A stretch of DNA of 64,000 nt, from NCBI RefSeq assembly GCF_014645695.1, contig NZ_BMMF01000002.1, forward strand, positions 124,001 through 188,000. Reading direction: 5' to 3'. This document shows, piece by piece, positions 27,977-38,071 of the stretch. The position numbers and the translations under genes are program-made. The notes under the pieces were generated by a model. The model searched no databases, was not told the origin of the DNA, and was given only the letters and a program-made list of their open reading frames with translations. This stretch comes from Salinarimonas ramus. Lineage in GTDB: Bacteria; Pseudomonadota; Alphaproteobacteria; Rhizobiales; Beijerinckiaceae. Each line of letters begins with the position of its first letter. The stretch's first letter is position 1.

Positions 27977-28516
27977 ATGAAGACGCATTATCCCGATCAA
28001 ACCATCGTAGAGGCCGTGAACCGGCACACGCTCGCGGTCATCGTCGACAACGAGCCCGGCGTGCTCGCGCGCATATCCGGCCTGTTCTCCGGGCGCGGCT
28101 ACAATATCGAGAGCCTCACGGTGTCCGAGACGCAGCACGAGACGCACGTCTCGCGCATCACCATCGTGACGGCGGGCACGGCGGCCGTGATCGAGCAGAT
28201 CAAGGCGCAGCTCGAGCGGCTCGTCCCGGTCCACCGAGTCGACGACCTCACCGTGCGCGGCGAGGCGCTGGAGCGCGAGCTGTGCCTCGTGAAGGTGGTG
28301 GGCGACGGCGAGCATCGGGTCGAGGCCTTGCGGCTCGCCTCCGCCTTCGGCGCGCGCACGCTCGACGCGACGCTCTCGTCCTTCGTGTTCGAGCTCACCG
28401 GCGCGTCCGAGGACATCGAGCGCTTCGTCAAGCTGATGGCGGGAGTGGGCCTCGTGGAGGTCGCGCGCACCGGCATCGCCGCCATGACCCGCGGCGCGGG
28501 CACGCTCGACGGCTGA
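27977..28516 (+). CDS. ilvN: Acetolactate synthase small (regulatory) subunit
   Basis: This 179-residue subunit has an N-terminal ACT domain ('HTLAVIVDNEPGVLARISGLFSGRGYNIESLTV') that binds valine for feedback control, and a C-terminal domain ('ELCLVKVVGDGEHRVEALRLASAFGAR') matching IlvN/IlvH. It would pair with the large subunit encoded at 24835-26613. The two genes, normally adjacent, are separated here by the DUF559 insert and a GST gene, so balanced expression may depend on read-through of the repeats or on an internal promoter. Confidence 0.96.
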   Translation: MKTHYPDQTIVEAVNRHTLAVIVDNEPGVLARISGLFSGRGYNIESLTVSETQHETHVSRITIVTAGTAAVIEQIKAQLERLVPVHRVDDLTVRGEALERELCLVKVVGDGEHRVEALRLASAFGARTLDATLSSFVFELTGASEDIERFVKLMAGVGLVEVARTGIAAMTRGAGTLDG

Positions 28517-28568
28517 GACGCCACGGCGGGCGCCCGTCGCCGCGCCCTCCCCGCTCGCTCGCGAAAAT

Positions 28569-29396
28569 TCAGCCCATATAGGGCGGCTTGTCCCAGCCGC
28601 TCGGCGAAAGCGTGAAGATCTCGCAGCCGGTCTCCGTCACGCCCACCGTATGCTCGAACTGGGCGGAGAGCGAGCGGTCGCGGGTCACCGCGGTCCAGCC
28701 GTCGCCGAGCACCTTCACGTGCGGGCGCCCGAGATTGATCATCGGCTCGATCGTGAAGATCATTCCGGGCTCCAGCGGCACGTCGTAGGCCGGCTCCACG
28801 AAATGCAGGATGGTGGGCGCCTCGTGGAAGGCGCGCCCGACGCCGTGGCCGCAGAAGTCCCGCACGACCGAGCAGCGCTCGCCCTCGGCATAGGCCTGGA
28901 TGGCGGCGCCGATGGCGTTCGTCGTCGCGCCGGGCTTCACCGCCGCGATGCCGCGCATCAGCGATTCCCAGGTGATCTCGCACAGCCGCTCGGCCTTGCG
29001 GGAGACCGGGCCGACATAGAACATCCGGCTCGAATCGCCGTGCCAGCCGTCGACGATGAGGGTGACGTCGATGTTGACGATGTCCCCTTCCCGCAGCGGC
29101 TTGTCGTTGGGGATGCCGTGGCAGACCACGTGGTTGATCGACGTGCAGATCGACTTCGGATAGCCGCGGTAGAACAGGGGCGCGGGATAGGCGCCATGGT
29201 CCATGGCAAACTCGAAGGCTATTCTGTCGAGCGCTTCCGTGGTCACGCCGGGCTTCACGTGCTCGACCATGAGATCGAGCGCCTTCGCCGTCAGCTGGCC
29301 GGCACGGCGCATGGCCTCGAAGCCTTCGGGGCCGTGGATCGGCGGCCGGCGGTGCCCGGTGCGGGTCTCGATCTGGTCGGTGCTGTCCAGCGTCAT
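28569..29396 (-). CDS. map: Type I methionine aminopeptidase
   Basis: This 275-residue enzyme removes the initiator methionine from nascent proteins. All metal ligands of the family are present: Asp110, Asp121, His184, Glu217 and Glu248, plus His93 in 'HVVCHGIP'. The signature 'NIDVTLIVDGWHGDSSRMF' is clear. The start at 29396 gives a 20-residue extension before the catalytic fold, normal for alphaproteobacteria. It converges with ilvN. Confidence 0.97.
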   Translation of the reverse strand: MTLDSTDQIETRTGHRRPPIHGPEGFEAMRRAGQLTAKALDLMVEHVKPGVTTEALDRIAFEFAMDHGAYPAPLFYRGYPKSICTSINHVVCHGIPNDKPLREGDIVNIDVTLIVDGWHGDSSRMFYVGPVSRKAERLCEITWESLMRGIAAVKPGATTNAIGAAIQAYAEGERCSVVRDFCGHGVGRAFHEAPTILHFVEPAYDVPLEPGMIFTIEPMINLGRPHVKVLGDGWTAVTRDRSLSAQFEHTVGVTETGCEIFTLSPSGWDKPPYMG

Positions 29397-29595
29397 CGTG
29401 CTCTCGTTCGTGTCGTGCGAGACAATAATCGAGGAGCGCTCTCGCGCAAACCACCCCGCACGCGCCCCTCGCCTGCGCGCGCGGCAGCCCCCGCGTCCGG
29501 CCCGGCGCGACGGCCGCGCTTGCTCCGCGGCGGCGCGGATGGCAGGAAGGCCGCTCTTCCGGCGGCGCTCCGGAACACATACGAGGTCGAGACAC

Positions 29596-30423
29596 GTGAC
29601 GAACGAGCCCGCACCCTACGGCGCCCATTCTCCCGACGGCATGGTGCGCTGGCTGATCGAGCGCACGCGCGCCGCCGGCGACGGCTGGCTGTCGAAGCGC
29701 GTCTCCTTCCTGCTGCGCCGCCTCGCGGTCAAGCGCCTCGCCGGGCGCCCCGTGGACATCGAGACGCTCGGCGCCAAGTTCCGGCTCTACCCCTACAACA
29801 ACGTCTGCGAGAAACGTATCCTGTTCACGCCGCAATATTTCGACGGGCTGGAGCGGGAGATCCTGGCGCGGCACATCGGGCCGGGCTTCACCTTCATCGA
29901 CATCGGCGCCAATATCGGCGCCTACGCCCTCTTCGTCGCGGCCCGCGCGGGCAACGACGCGCGCATCCTGTGCGTCGAGCCGCAGCCCGACGTCTTCGAC
30001 CGCCTCGTCTACAATGTCCGCCTCAACCCGTTCGCCACGGTCAAGGCGATCGACTGCGCCGTGGCGGACAAGGCGGGCGAGCTGACGCTCTTCCTCGAGC
30101 CGTCGAATTCCGGCGAGACGTCGATGAAGATCGTCGGCTCGGGCGGCGCCAGCGCCATCCGCGTGCCGGCGACGACGCTCCTCGACCTCGTGCGCCGCGA
30201 GGGCTTCACCAGGATCGACGCCGTGAAGCTCGACGTGGAGGGCGCGGAGGACGTGATCCTCGAGCCCTTCCTGCGCGAGGCGCCGCGCGACCTCTGGCCG
30301 CGCCTGATGATCGTCGAGGACGGCTCCGGCCGCTGGCAGGTGGATCTCGCCCGCATCGTCCAGGATGCCGGCTACCGCATCGTCGCGAAGACGAAGCTCA
30401 ACTTCGTCTTCGAGCGCGACTGA
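29596..30423 (+). CDS. FkbM-family methyltransferase
   Basis: This 275-residue protein has the FkbM SAM-binding domain: motif I 'FTFIDIGANIGAYALFVA' near 96-113, the acidic 'CVEPQPDVFDRL', and the post-motif 'VKLDVEGAEDVIL' that defines the family. FkbM proteins O-methylate diverse sugars, macrolides or glycolipids; the acceptor here is unknown. GTG 29596 was preferred because GAGG lies nine bases upstream, while the in-frame ATG at 29641 has no ribosome site. It converges with the repeat-protein gene over 15 bases. Confidence 0.9.
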   Translation: MTNEPAPYGAHSPDGMVRWLIERTRAAGDGWLSKRVSFLLRRLAVKRLAGRPVDIETLGAKFRLYPYNNVCEKRILFTPQYFDGLEREILARHIGPGFTFIDIGANIGAYALFVAARAGNDARILCVEPQPDVFDRLVYNVRLNPFATVKAIDCAVADKAGELTLFLEPSNSGETSMKIVGSGGASAIRVPATTLLDLVRREGFTRIDAVKLDVEGAEDVILEPFLREAPRDLWPRLMIVEDGSGRWQVDLARIVQDAGYRIVAKTKLNFVFERD

Positions 30424-30438
30424 GGCCGGCCGGCGTCT

Positions 30439-31803
30439 CTAACCGACCGCGTTGCTCGCGATCGTCAGGTGCGCCCACGCGTCGGCGCCCTCGCGGGCGA
30501 GGTCGCCGGTGGCGGTCTCGTCCCAGCGGTGGCCGAGGATCGCGGCGCGGCGGGCGCCGGTGATCAGGTTGGACGCGATCAGGACCGGGCCGACGCCCTC
30601 GACCACGCTCACCACGATGCCGACGCCGCACTCGCGCAGCACGTTGCCCGTCGCCGCCACGTTGCGCAGGTACGGCCCCCAGCCCAGGCGCAGGCCCTCG
30701 TCCGGCACGCCGTCGATCACGTTGCCCGAGATCGCCGCGTCCGCCTCCGCGAAGATGCCGTAGCTGCGCGCCTCCTGGCCGCCCTCGACCGCGGGGCGGC
30801 GAAAGAGGTTGCGCACGACGTTGCCGGTGATGGCCGCCATGCGCCCGCCCTCGTTCAGGTTCGTCGAGACGATGCCGTGCGCCGCCCCGTCGACGAGGTT
30901 CGACGCGATCACCGCGCCCTCGAAGCCGAACTCGGTGAAGAGCGCCACCTCGCCGCAATCCTGCGCGCGGTTCGAGACGATCTGGATGCCGTCGCCGCCG
31001 TTGTTGCGCACGGCCGAGAAGTCGCACGCGCTGATCACGTTGTCGGCGACGAGCACGCCGCCGGCGCGAAAGACGTTGATGCCGTTGCCGTTCTCGCCCG
31101 TCCCGCCCGAGGCGGCGCGGATGCGCGCGACGCGGTTGGCGATCACCTGCGCGCCGTCCGTGCCCTTCTGCGAGCGCCAGATCTGGATGCCGTTGTCGAG
31201 GCAGTCGGTGATTGTGTTCTCGGCCACCGCGAGACCGGTCGCGTCGAGCGAGAACAGGCCGACGCGCGCGCCCGCGACGACACAGCCGCGCACCCGCCCG
31301 CCGCTGCGCTCGAGCCGGATCGCCGGCCCCGGCGCGCCGGCGAAAGCGACGTCCTCGACGAGGAGATCGCCCACGTCCACGGCCGAGAGCAGCGGCGCGT
31401 CGCCGACGCCCGCTCCGAGCCCCTCGATCGTCATGCCCACGACCCGCGCCGCGCCGACGCCGGAGGCGGAGACCGCCGGTCCGCCGCTCGCCTGGCGCAG
31501 CCGCGCGCTGCGGGGCCCGACGAGAACGCCGCCGGCGGGCAGCCGCAGGCCCGTCACGGGGTAGTCGCCCGGCGCGAGCGCCAGCGGCCGCCCCGCGGCG
31601 GCTGCGGCATCGAGCGCCTGCTGCAGCGCGCCGGTGCGCTCCGAGCCGTCCCCGCGCACGCCGAAGCTCTCCGCGGAGATCGCCGCGGCGTATGCCGACC
31701 CGCCGGCCACGAGCGCGCTGCCGGCGAGCGCGGCGCCGAGGATCGTGCGGCGGTCCGGGCGAGGCGGCAAAGGCGGGGTCGAGGGGTCGAGCGGCGAGGC
31801 CAT
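30439..31803 (-). CDS. Tat-exported repeat protein, TIGR03808-like
   Basis: This 454-residue protein begins with a twin-arginine signal ('PDRRTILGAALAGSALVAGG') and continues as a right-handed beta-helix of short repeats ('VIANRVARI', 'GVLVADNVIS', 'AAITGNVVRN', 'AAISGNVIDG', 'NVAATGNVLRE', 'VLIASNLITG'). The order matches the TIGR03808 family of Tat-exported repeat proteins known mainly from Hyphomicrobiales; its function is unknown. ATG 31803 has GGAG upstream; 27 further in-frame codons are not family-like. The beta-helix suggests binding or processing of a polysaccharide in the periplasm, which is inferred. Confidence 0.88.
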   Translation of the reverse strand: MASPLDPSTPPLPPRPDRRTILGAALAGSALVAGGSAYAAAISAESFGVRGDGSERTGALQQALDAAAAAGRPLALAPGDYPVTGLRLPAGGVLVGPRSARLRQASGGPAVSASGVGAARVVGMTIEGLGAGVGDAPLLSAVDVGDLLVEDVAFAGAPGPAIRLERSGGRVRGCVVAGARVGLFSLDATGLAVAENTITDCLDNGIQIWRSQKGTDGAQVIANRVARIRAASGGTGENGNGINVFRAGGVLVADNVISACDFSAVRNNGGDGIQIVSNRAQDCGEVALFTEFGFEGAVIASNLVDGAAHGIVSTNLNEGGRMAAITGNVVRNLFRRPAVEGGQEARSYGIFAEADAAISGNVIDGVPDEGLRLGWGPYLRNVAATGNVLRECGVGIVVSVVEGVGPVLIASNLITGARRAAILGHRWDETATGDLAREGADAWAHLTIASNAVG

Positions 31804-31905
31804 GGCTGATCTCCAGTCGGGAGACCCTCGCACGGCGGCGGTTGACGTGGGGTTTGCACGAGGCGAGACAGGGCGCGCGATCAAACCGCGCGAGGTCCGC
31901 TGCCC

Positions 31906-32280
31906 GTGTCCGCTCTCACGATCTTCGTCGGCGCCGGCCTCGGCGGCGTGCTGCGCTGGCTCGTCGGGCTCGCGGCGCTCAGGGCCTTCGGGCCGGGCTT
32001 TCCGTGGGGCACGCTGGCCGTGAACGTCGCGGGCTCGCTGGCCATGGGGCTCGTGGCGAGCCTCGTCGTCGCGCGGATGCCGTCGGAGACGTTGCGGCTC
32101 TTCCTGATGACGGGCCTGCTCGGCGGCTTCACCACGTTCTCGGCCTTCTCGCTGGACGCGGCCGCGCTCGTGGAACGCGGCCAGCTCGGGCCGGCGGCGT
32201 TCTACGTCCTCGCGTCGGTGGGGCTTTCGCTGGCGGCGATCGCGCTGGGGCTCGTCCTCGGGCGCGCGATCGCCGGCTGA
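31906..32280 (+). CDS. crcB: Fluoride channel CrcB/Fluc
   Basis: This 124-residue protein has four hydrophobic helices and the CrcB signatures 'GAGLGGVLRWLVG', 'WGTLAVNVAGSLAMG' (with the pore Asn) and 'GLLGGFTTFSAFSLD' (with the pore Phe residues). It exports fluoride as a dual-topology dimer. The start is GTG 31906 beside the promoter region of the divergent repeat-protein gene. No fluoride riboswitch could be recognised upstream. It ends four bases before the convergent neighbour. Confidence 0.93.
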   Translation: MSALTIFVGAGLGGVLRWLVGLAALRAFGPGFPWGTLAVNVAGSLAMGLVASLVVARMPSETLRLFLMTGLLGGFTTFSAFSLDAAALVERGQLGPAAFYVLASVGLSLAAIALGLVLGRAIAG

Positions 32281-32284
32281 CGGC

Positions 32285-33703
32285 TCAGTTGCCGCCGGCG
32301 CTCACCGTGCTCTCGCTCCATTCCGCGAACGCCTCGTCGAGGATGCGATCGCCCGACGCACCCTTCTCGAAGGAGAGGATCGCGCGCTGGCCCGACGCGA
32401 GGCGTACCGGCAGGTCGATCCAGTTGCGGTCCGTCATCAGCACGGTGTTGCGCTCGATGTCCCGCGGAAGGCTCGAGAGGCCGATGAGGAACAGGTTGTC
32501 GCGCACGGGCACGGGAAGGCCGGCCACCGGCGCGCCGCGGATCGTCTCCTCGTCCTTCAGCTGGAGCAGGCCGATGTCGCGGATGCGGCGCGATTCCATG
32601 TCGCCGGTCTCGAAGGAGAGGTCGATCGTGTGCGAGGCCGGCAGCGTCGGATCGAGGTTGCGGCGAATGAGCATGACGAGCCGCAGGCGCGGATCGGGGA
32701 TCTCCACCGTCACGCGCACGACCGGCTCGCCCTGCCCGCCGGGCTCGAGTGTCCAAACCGCGCGGCCCGCGGCGGCGCGCGGCTCGCCCTGCGGGTTGAG
32801 CGGATCCTCCTCGTAGAGCACCGCGCGCTGCGCCACTGCGATGGTGCCGTCGTCGGTGGTCGCGAGGGACGCCTGCGACGTCGTCTCTGGCGCGGCCGCC
32901 ACGACGGGCGCCTCGCCGCCGACGCGATCGACGATCTTGCCGTCGTCCACCGGCGGCGGGGCCGTCTCGGAGCCCGGCGCTTCCGCCACGATCTCGACGG
33001 GCTCCTCGCTCAACGAGAGCGCGGTCGCGGCGATGGCGCCGATCACGGCGGCGACGATGCCGGCGATGATGGCGATGCGCGCGCGGCCCCCGCCCGAGCC
33101 GCCCTTGCCGTTGCGCGCGTCGATGCGCGGGCGCGCGCGGGTCTCCGGCGGAGGCGGCGGTGCCGCGGCGACGAAGCCGTCGTCCTCGTCGGCGCGCTCC
33201 TCCTCGGGCGGGGTCTCGCCGTAGGCGGGACGCCGGCGCGGCTCGGGGATGGTGAAGTTCTGCGCCTCGACGGGCGCCGCCTCGTCCACGGGCTGCGCCT
33301 CCGGCCAGGCCCGCGCGGCGGGCGGCGGGGCGGGCTCGGGATAGGGCTCGTCCGCGCCGTACGCGTCCTGCTCGCGATAGGGCTCCGGATACGGCTCGGG
33401 CTCCGGGTAGGCCGTGGACTCGGGATACGGCTCGGGCTCGGGATAGGCGTCGTACGCGCCCGGCGCCGGCTCTGCGTCGGGCTCCGGCGCGGGGGGCGCG
33501 TAATCGGCCTCCACCCGCGCGATGGCCGCGTCGAGCGCTTCGCCCTCGCGGTCGATGTCCTCGTCCGAGAGCGGCGGGTCGAGGGAGCGCAGCTGCGCCA
33601 TCAGCGCCGAGCGCGCGCGATCGTAGACCGCGCTCCGCGTGGACGGAGACGGGTCGGGGAGCCCCTGCACGGCGCGGGCGATCAGCGGATAATAATCGGC
33701 CAT
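32285..33703 (-). CDS. Conserved hypothetical protein with Pro/Glu/Tyr-rich repeats and one membrane helix
   Basis: This 472-residue protein opens 'MADYYPLIARAVQGLPDPSPSTRSAVYDRARSAL', a helical N-terminal block recalled from unnamed Hyphomicrobiales proteins. A low-complexity region (about 68-135) repeats 'YPEPEPYPE'. A single membrane segment follows ('IAIIAGIVAAVIGAIAATAL', about 210-230), then a beta-rich C-terminal domain that would lie outside the cytoplasm. No catalytic motif is visible. It lies 34 bases downstream of purA on the same strand and is probably cotranscribed. Function unknown. Confidence 0.8.
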   Translation of the reverse strand: MADYYPLIARAVQGLPDPSPSTRSAVYDRARSALMAQLRSLDPPLSDEDIDREGEALDAAIARVEADYAPPAPEPDAEPAPGAYDAYPEPEPYPESTAYPEPEPYPEPYREQDAYGADEPYPEPAPPPAARAWPEAQPVDEAAPVEAQNFTIPEPRRRPAYGETPPEEERADEDDGFVAAAPPPPPETRARPRIDARNGKGGSGGGRARIAIIAGIVAAVIGAIAATALSLSEEPVEIVAEAPGSETAPPPVDDGKIVDRVGGEAPVVAAAPETTSQASLATTDDGTIAVAQRAVLYEEDPLNPQGEPRAAAGRAVWTLEPGGQGEPVVRVTVEIPDPRLRLVMLIRRNLDPTLPASHTIDLSFETGDMESRRIRDIGLLQLKDEETIRGAPVAGLPVPVRDNLFLIGLSSLPRDIERNTVLMTDRNWIDLPVRLASGQRAILSFEKGASGDRILDEAFAEWSESTVSAGGN

Positions 33704-33737
33704 CGGGCGAATGACTGTCCTGAAGGGGCGCGCGCCG

Positions 33738-35030
<1,293 letters not shown>

Positions 35031-35090
35031 CGCTCTCGCTCCCCGCTGCGGGGCCCCTCTCGACGCTCGCGGCCACGCTCCGCGGCGCGC

Positions 35091-35121
35091 AAACGAAAAG
35101 CCCCGGCGCAGAGGCCGGGGC
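35091..35121 (-). terminator. Intrinsic terminator in the purA 5' region, minus strand
   Basis: On the minus strand GCCCCGGC-CTCTGC-GCCGGGGC (35121-35100) is followed by TTTTCGTTT. This is a perfect eight-pair stem with a T-rich tail, oriented to stop transcription that runs toward purA. No minus-strand gene is present upstream of it; the nearest gene (35463) runs the other way. It is therefore either a purA leader attenuator or the remnant terminator of a displaced upstream gene. Confidence 0.75.
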
Positions 35122-35462
35122 GGGTATTTGGCTTGCGAGGTCTTGTGGGGGATTGCGCGGCGGGGGTCAAGGGGCGCCCCAGAGCCGATCCAGGTCGTCG
35201 TCGCTCCCCCGCTCGTGCTCGAGATGCGCTCCCGCACGCATCCTAAGCAGGTGACGGGTGCGGCAATTCGTCCACACAACCGACGAGCGCAAGCCTTCAA
35301 GCTTGGCGGATAGACGGCTTCGTCGAGCTTTCTCGAGAAATTGGCCGGCAAATCGATCTCTCGTCCTGAGCTCTTCCGCGAACGAAGCGCTTGTGTCGGT
35401 TCAAGCGATCATGTAGGCACCCTCGTGGATTGTGCGACTATGGAAAAGCACGCGAGGAACAG
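35122..35462. other. Gene-free junction between purA leader and the plus-strand operon
   Basis: These roughly 340 bases hold no convincing gene. They must contain the promoter of the FAD-oxidoreductase operon and probably that of purA. Composition drops toward A/T from about 35260. An inverted repeat CGCTTG-N8-CAAGCG (35388-35393 with 35402-35407) lies about 55 bases before the operon start and could be an operator. No attachment-site repeat, tRNA or integrase was found to explain the junction. Confidence 0.45.
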
Positions 35463-36905
35463 ATGTCCTTTGATTGCATCGTGATCGGCGCCGGTCCTGC
35501 CGGCCTGTTTTTCGCGGATCGCTTCATGACCGCCGCACCTTTTGCGACGATCGCCGTCGTGGATGCGGGCGTGCCGGTGGGCAGGCGATCGTGCCCTCTC
35601 GTCGATTCGGGTTCGTGCTCGCAATGCCGGACGTGCCTCGCCGTTTATGGCGGTGGCGGAGCCGGCATGTATTCCGATGGAAAGCTTTCGGCCTACCCGG
35701 CGGGCAGCGGCCTTGCGGCGCACCTCGGTAGCGAGGAGCGAACGATCGCGCTCAACAGCGAAGTCCTCGAGACTATAACGGGCGCCGAGAGCGGCAGCAT
35801 CAGAGCCACGCGCGCTCGCGACGCGAGCGGTTCGGAGCTGGCGCACAGCGCGCAGGCGGCCGATATCGACCTGAAGTCCTACGATGTCGCCCATCTCGGC
35901 AGCGAAGGAATTCAGGACTTCTGCATCCGCTACGAAGACGCGCTCGTGTCACGTGGGGTGGACTTCCGGTGGCGCCACCGCGCCATGGCCGTCGAGCGAA
36001 ACGACGGCGGATTTCAGCTGCGGGTCGAGCATCCGAGCCAGGGCCTCAGCGTGCTCCAGGCGCGGCAGATCGTATTCGCCACGGGTAAAGCCTCGGGAAC
36101 CGCGCTGCGATCCATGCTCGCGGCTCTCGGCGTGAGCAGTCGCTTCAACGCGATCGAGCTGGGCGTACGGGTGGAGGTGCCCCGCGACGCCGTCACGCCG
36201 ATCAGCGCCTGCCACCTTGACGCGAAGATCAAGATGACGGGCGAGGACGGGTGCGAGATGCGCACGTTCTGCATGTGCGACGGCGGCTATCTCGTCAGCT
36301 GCTATTACGACGGCTTCGGCCAAGGGAAGCGGATCTGCACGATCAGCGGCTATTCGCTTCGCGATCACAAGTCGGATACCTCGAACTTCGGCCTGTTGGT
36401 GCGCAAACGCTTTCCCGCACATGTCGACCCCATCGCCATGCAGATCCCGATCATCCAGGCGATCAACTTGGCCTCGGGTCACGGCGGCACCGTGGTTCAG
36501 CGGCTGGAGGACTTTCTGGCTCGGCGCCCGACGAGCGAGGAGAGGCTCGCCACCAATTCCGTGCGCACGACGCTCGCCTCGTCGCGGCCCTTCGACCTGA
36601 ACTGGCTGCTTCCCGGCTATGTCGTCGAGAACGTCCGAGCCGCGATCGAGCGCCTGGGAGCGTTGAGCCCGAAGATCGCGGAAGGCGACACGCTGCTGCA
36701 CGCGCCGGTATGGGAGCTGGTCAACGACAAGCCTCAAGTGGACGATCATTTCGAGACGAACGTCCCCGGCGTCTACGTGATCGGCGATGCGACCGGCATC
36801 GCGCGCGGCATCGTTCAAGGGGCGTCGATCGGGATCGTGGCGGCCGAGCGCGCGGCGGCACGCGCCGTGAACGCGGGCGCGCACTACAGGAGCGCGGTTT
36901 CGTGA
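35463..36905 (+). CDS. FAD-dependent oxidoreductase, COG2509-like
   Basis: This 480-residue flavoprotein opens with the FAD-binding 'DCIVIGAGPAGLFFADRF' (Gly9-x-Gly11-x-x-Gly14). A cluster Cys44-x7-Cys52-x2-Cys55-x2-Cys58 follows, then 'GGGGAGMYSDGKL', the hallmark of the COG2509 'uncharacterised FAD-dependent dehydrogenase' group. The second flavin motif 'GVYVIGDATGIARGIVQGAS' is near the C-terminus. The four cysteines could bind a metal. It is cytosolic and the substrate is unknown. ATG 35463 follows GAGGA. It is the first gene of a four-gene operon with overlapping ends, and codon use is visibly less GC3-rich than in purA. Confidence 0.85.
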   Translation: MSFDCIVIGAGPAGLFFADRFMTAAPFATIAVVDAGVPVGRRSCPLVDSGSCSQCRTCLAVYGGGGAGMYSDGKLSAYPAGSGLAAHLGSEERTIALNSEVLETITGAESGSIRATRARDASGSELAHSAQAADIDLKSYDVAHLGSEGIQDFCIRYEDALVSRGVDFRWRHRAMAVERNDGGFQLRVEHPSQGLSVLQARQIVFATGKASGTALRSMLAALGVSSRFNAIELGVRVEVPRDAVTPISACHLDAKIKMTGEDGCEMRTFCMCDGGYLVSCYYDGFGQGKRICTISGYSLRDHKSDTSNFGLLVRKRFPAHVDPIAMQIPIIQAINLASGHGGTVVQRLEDFLARRPTSEERLATNSVRTTLASSRPFDLNWLLPGYVVENVRAAIERLGALSPKIAEGDTLLHAPVWELVNDKPQVDDHFETNVPGVYVIGDATGIARGIVQGASIGIVAAERAAARAVNAGAHYRSAVS

Positions 36906-38071
36906 GCGTCGCGCAATTCGCCTTCTCCGCAGCGCTCTACCTCGCTGGCGTCGGCGCTGCAGGGCAGATCTCGAAGGTCGCGACGCTTCTCGACGCGCGC
37001 TTCCTCTCCGCCGGCTACAGCCTCTCCGAAGCGACGGGGTTGCTCACGACGATCAGCGTCGCTTCGGCGGTGCTGGGTCTCGCGGCCGGCACCGCGGCCG
37101 CGGCGTTCGGCATACGGCGTGCCTTCCTCGCATGTGCGTTCCTGTCCCTCGGAGCGGGCTGGGCGCTGTCGTTGCCGCTCGAGCCCGATGCCCTCCTCGC
37201 CGTCCGGGTCGTGGAAAGCGTCGGGCATCTGGGGCTGGTCACGACGGTGCCCGCGCTCATGCTCGCCTATCTGCCGGTGCATGTGCATGAGCGGGCGCTC
37301 GCTTTCTGGTCGACGTTCTTCGGCGCGGCCTTCGCCCTGAGCGCGCTGGGCTTCCTCCTGCTCGGCGCCGAGAACGCGCTCTTGCTGGAGCGACTGCACC
37401 TCGCCCTCTTCCTGCCTGGCGTGGCCGTCGTGATCGCATTCCCGCCGCCGGGCGAACCGTCGCGGATGCCGCGCTCGATCTCCGCAGCGCTCGCTCCGGT
37501 ACGACGGATCGGTCCGGCGGCATGGTTGCTCGCGGCAATGTTCCTCGTCCATGCCGGCCTCTTCACGACGGTGCTGTCGATGGCTCCACGCATGATGAGC
37601 CTGGATCTCGCCGTCGCCGAGGAGCACGCGATACGAGCGGCGCCGCTCTTCCCGTTGGTCGCCCTTGCAAGCGCTGCCGCCGCGTCGCTGGCGGGCCCGC
37701 GCCTCGCGCGGCATCGGCTGGAGGCGGGACTATGCGCGATCCTGATCGGCTTCGTGGGAGCATACGTGGTCGCGACGAGCGCCGTGCCGCTCGCATTCTG
37801 CGTCGCCTTCGCAGGCCTCGGCATGGTGCAGGCACACATCTTCGGATCGGTCTCGCTGACGGCGTCCAGCGGAGAGGACATTTCCGTAGCCAACGGGCTG
37901 CTGGCCATGCTCGGCAATATCGGCAACATCGCCATCCCGTTCATGATCGCGCTTCTGTTCGACGCCACCGGTCAGCACTGGCTCGGGATCGCGGCCGCCG
38001 TATGCGGCGCTCTGGTCTGGCTCGTGTCGCGACGCTTCGAGGCCGAGCGGAGGCTCCGCCATGCGCTATAA
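36902..38071 (+). CDS. MFS transporter
   Basis: This 389-residue protein has about twelve hydrophobic helices and major-facilitator organisation ('GYSLSEATGLLTTISVASAVLGLAAG' between helices 1 and 2, 'AAFGIRRAFLACAFLSLGAG' after helix 2, and a long central loop near residue 185). Translation starts at GTG 36902, overlapping the oxidoreductase stop (GTGA). Its end overlaps the HAD phosphatase gene by 11 bases. The position between a flavoenzyme and nucleotide-processing enzymes suggests export or import of the compound made or detoxified by the operon; this is inferred. Confidence 0.88.
   Translation: MSVAQFAFSAALYLAGVGAAGQISKVATLLDARFLSAGYSLSEATGLLTTISVASAVLGLAAGTAAAAFGIRRAFLACAFLSLGAGWALSLPLEPDALLAVRVVESVGHLGLVTTVPALMLAYLPVHVHERALAFWSTFFGAAFALSALGFLLLGAENALLLERLHLALFLPGVAVVIAFPPPGEPSRMPRSISAALAPVRRIGPAAWLLAAMFLVHAGLFTTVLSMAPRMMSLDLAVAEEHAIRAAPLFPLVALASAAAASLAGPRLARHRLEAGLCAILIGFVGAYVVATSAVPLAFCVAFAGLGMVQAHIFGSVSLTASSGEDISVANGLLAMLGNIGNIAIPFMIALLFDATGQHWLGIAAAVCGALVWLVSRRFEAERRLRHAL

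Noticed and set aside
31804-31905. Fluoride riboswitch (crcB motif) or clear promoter upstream of crcB
   Set aside because: The region is short and lacks the conserved pseudoknot sequences. TTGACG at 31842 has no acceptable -10 at the right spacing.
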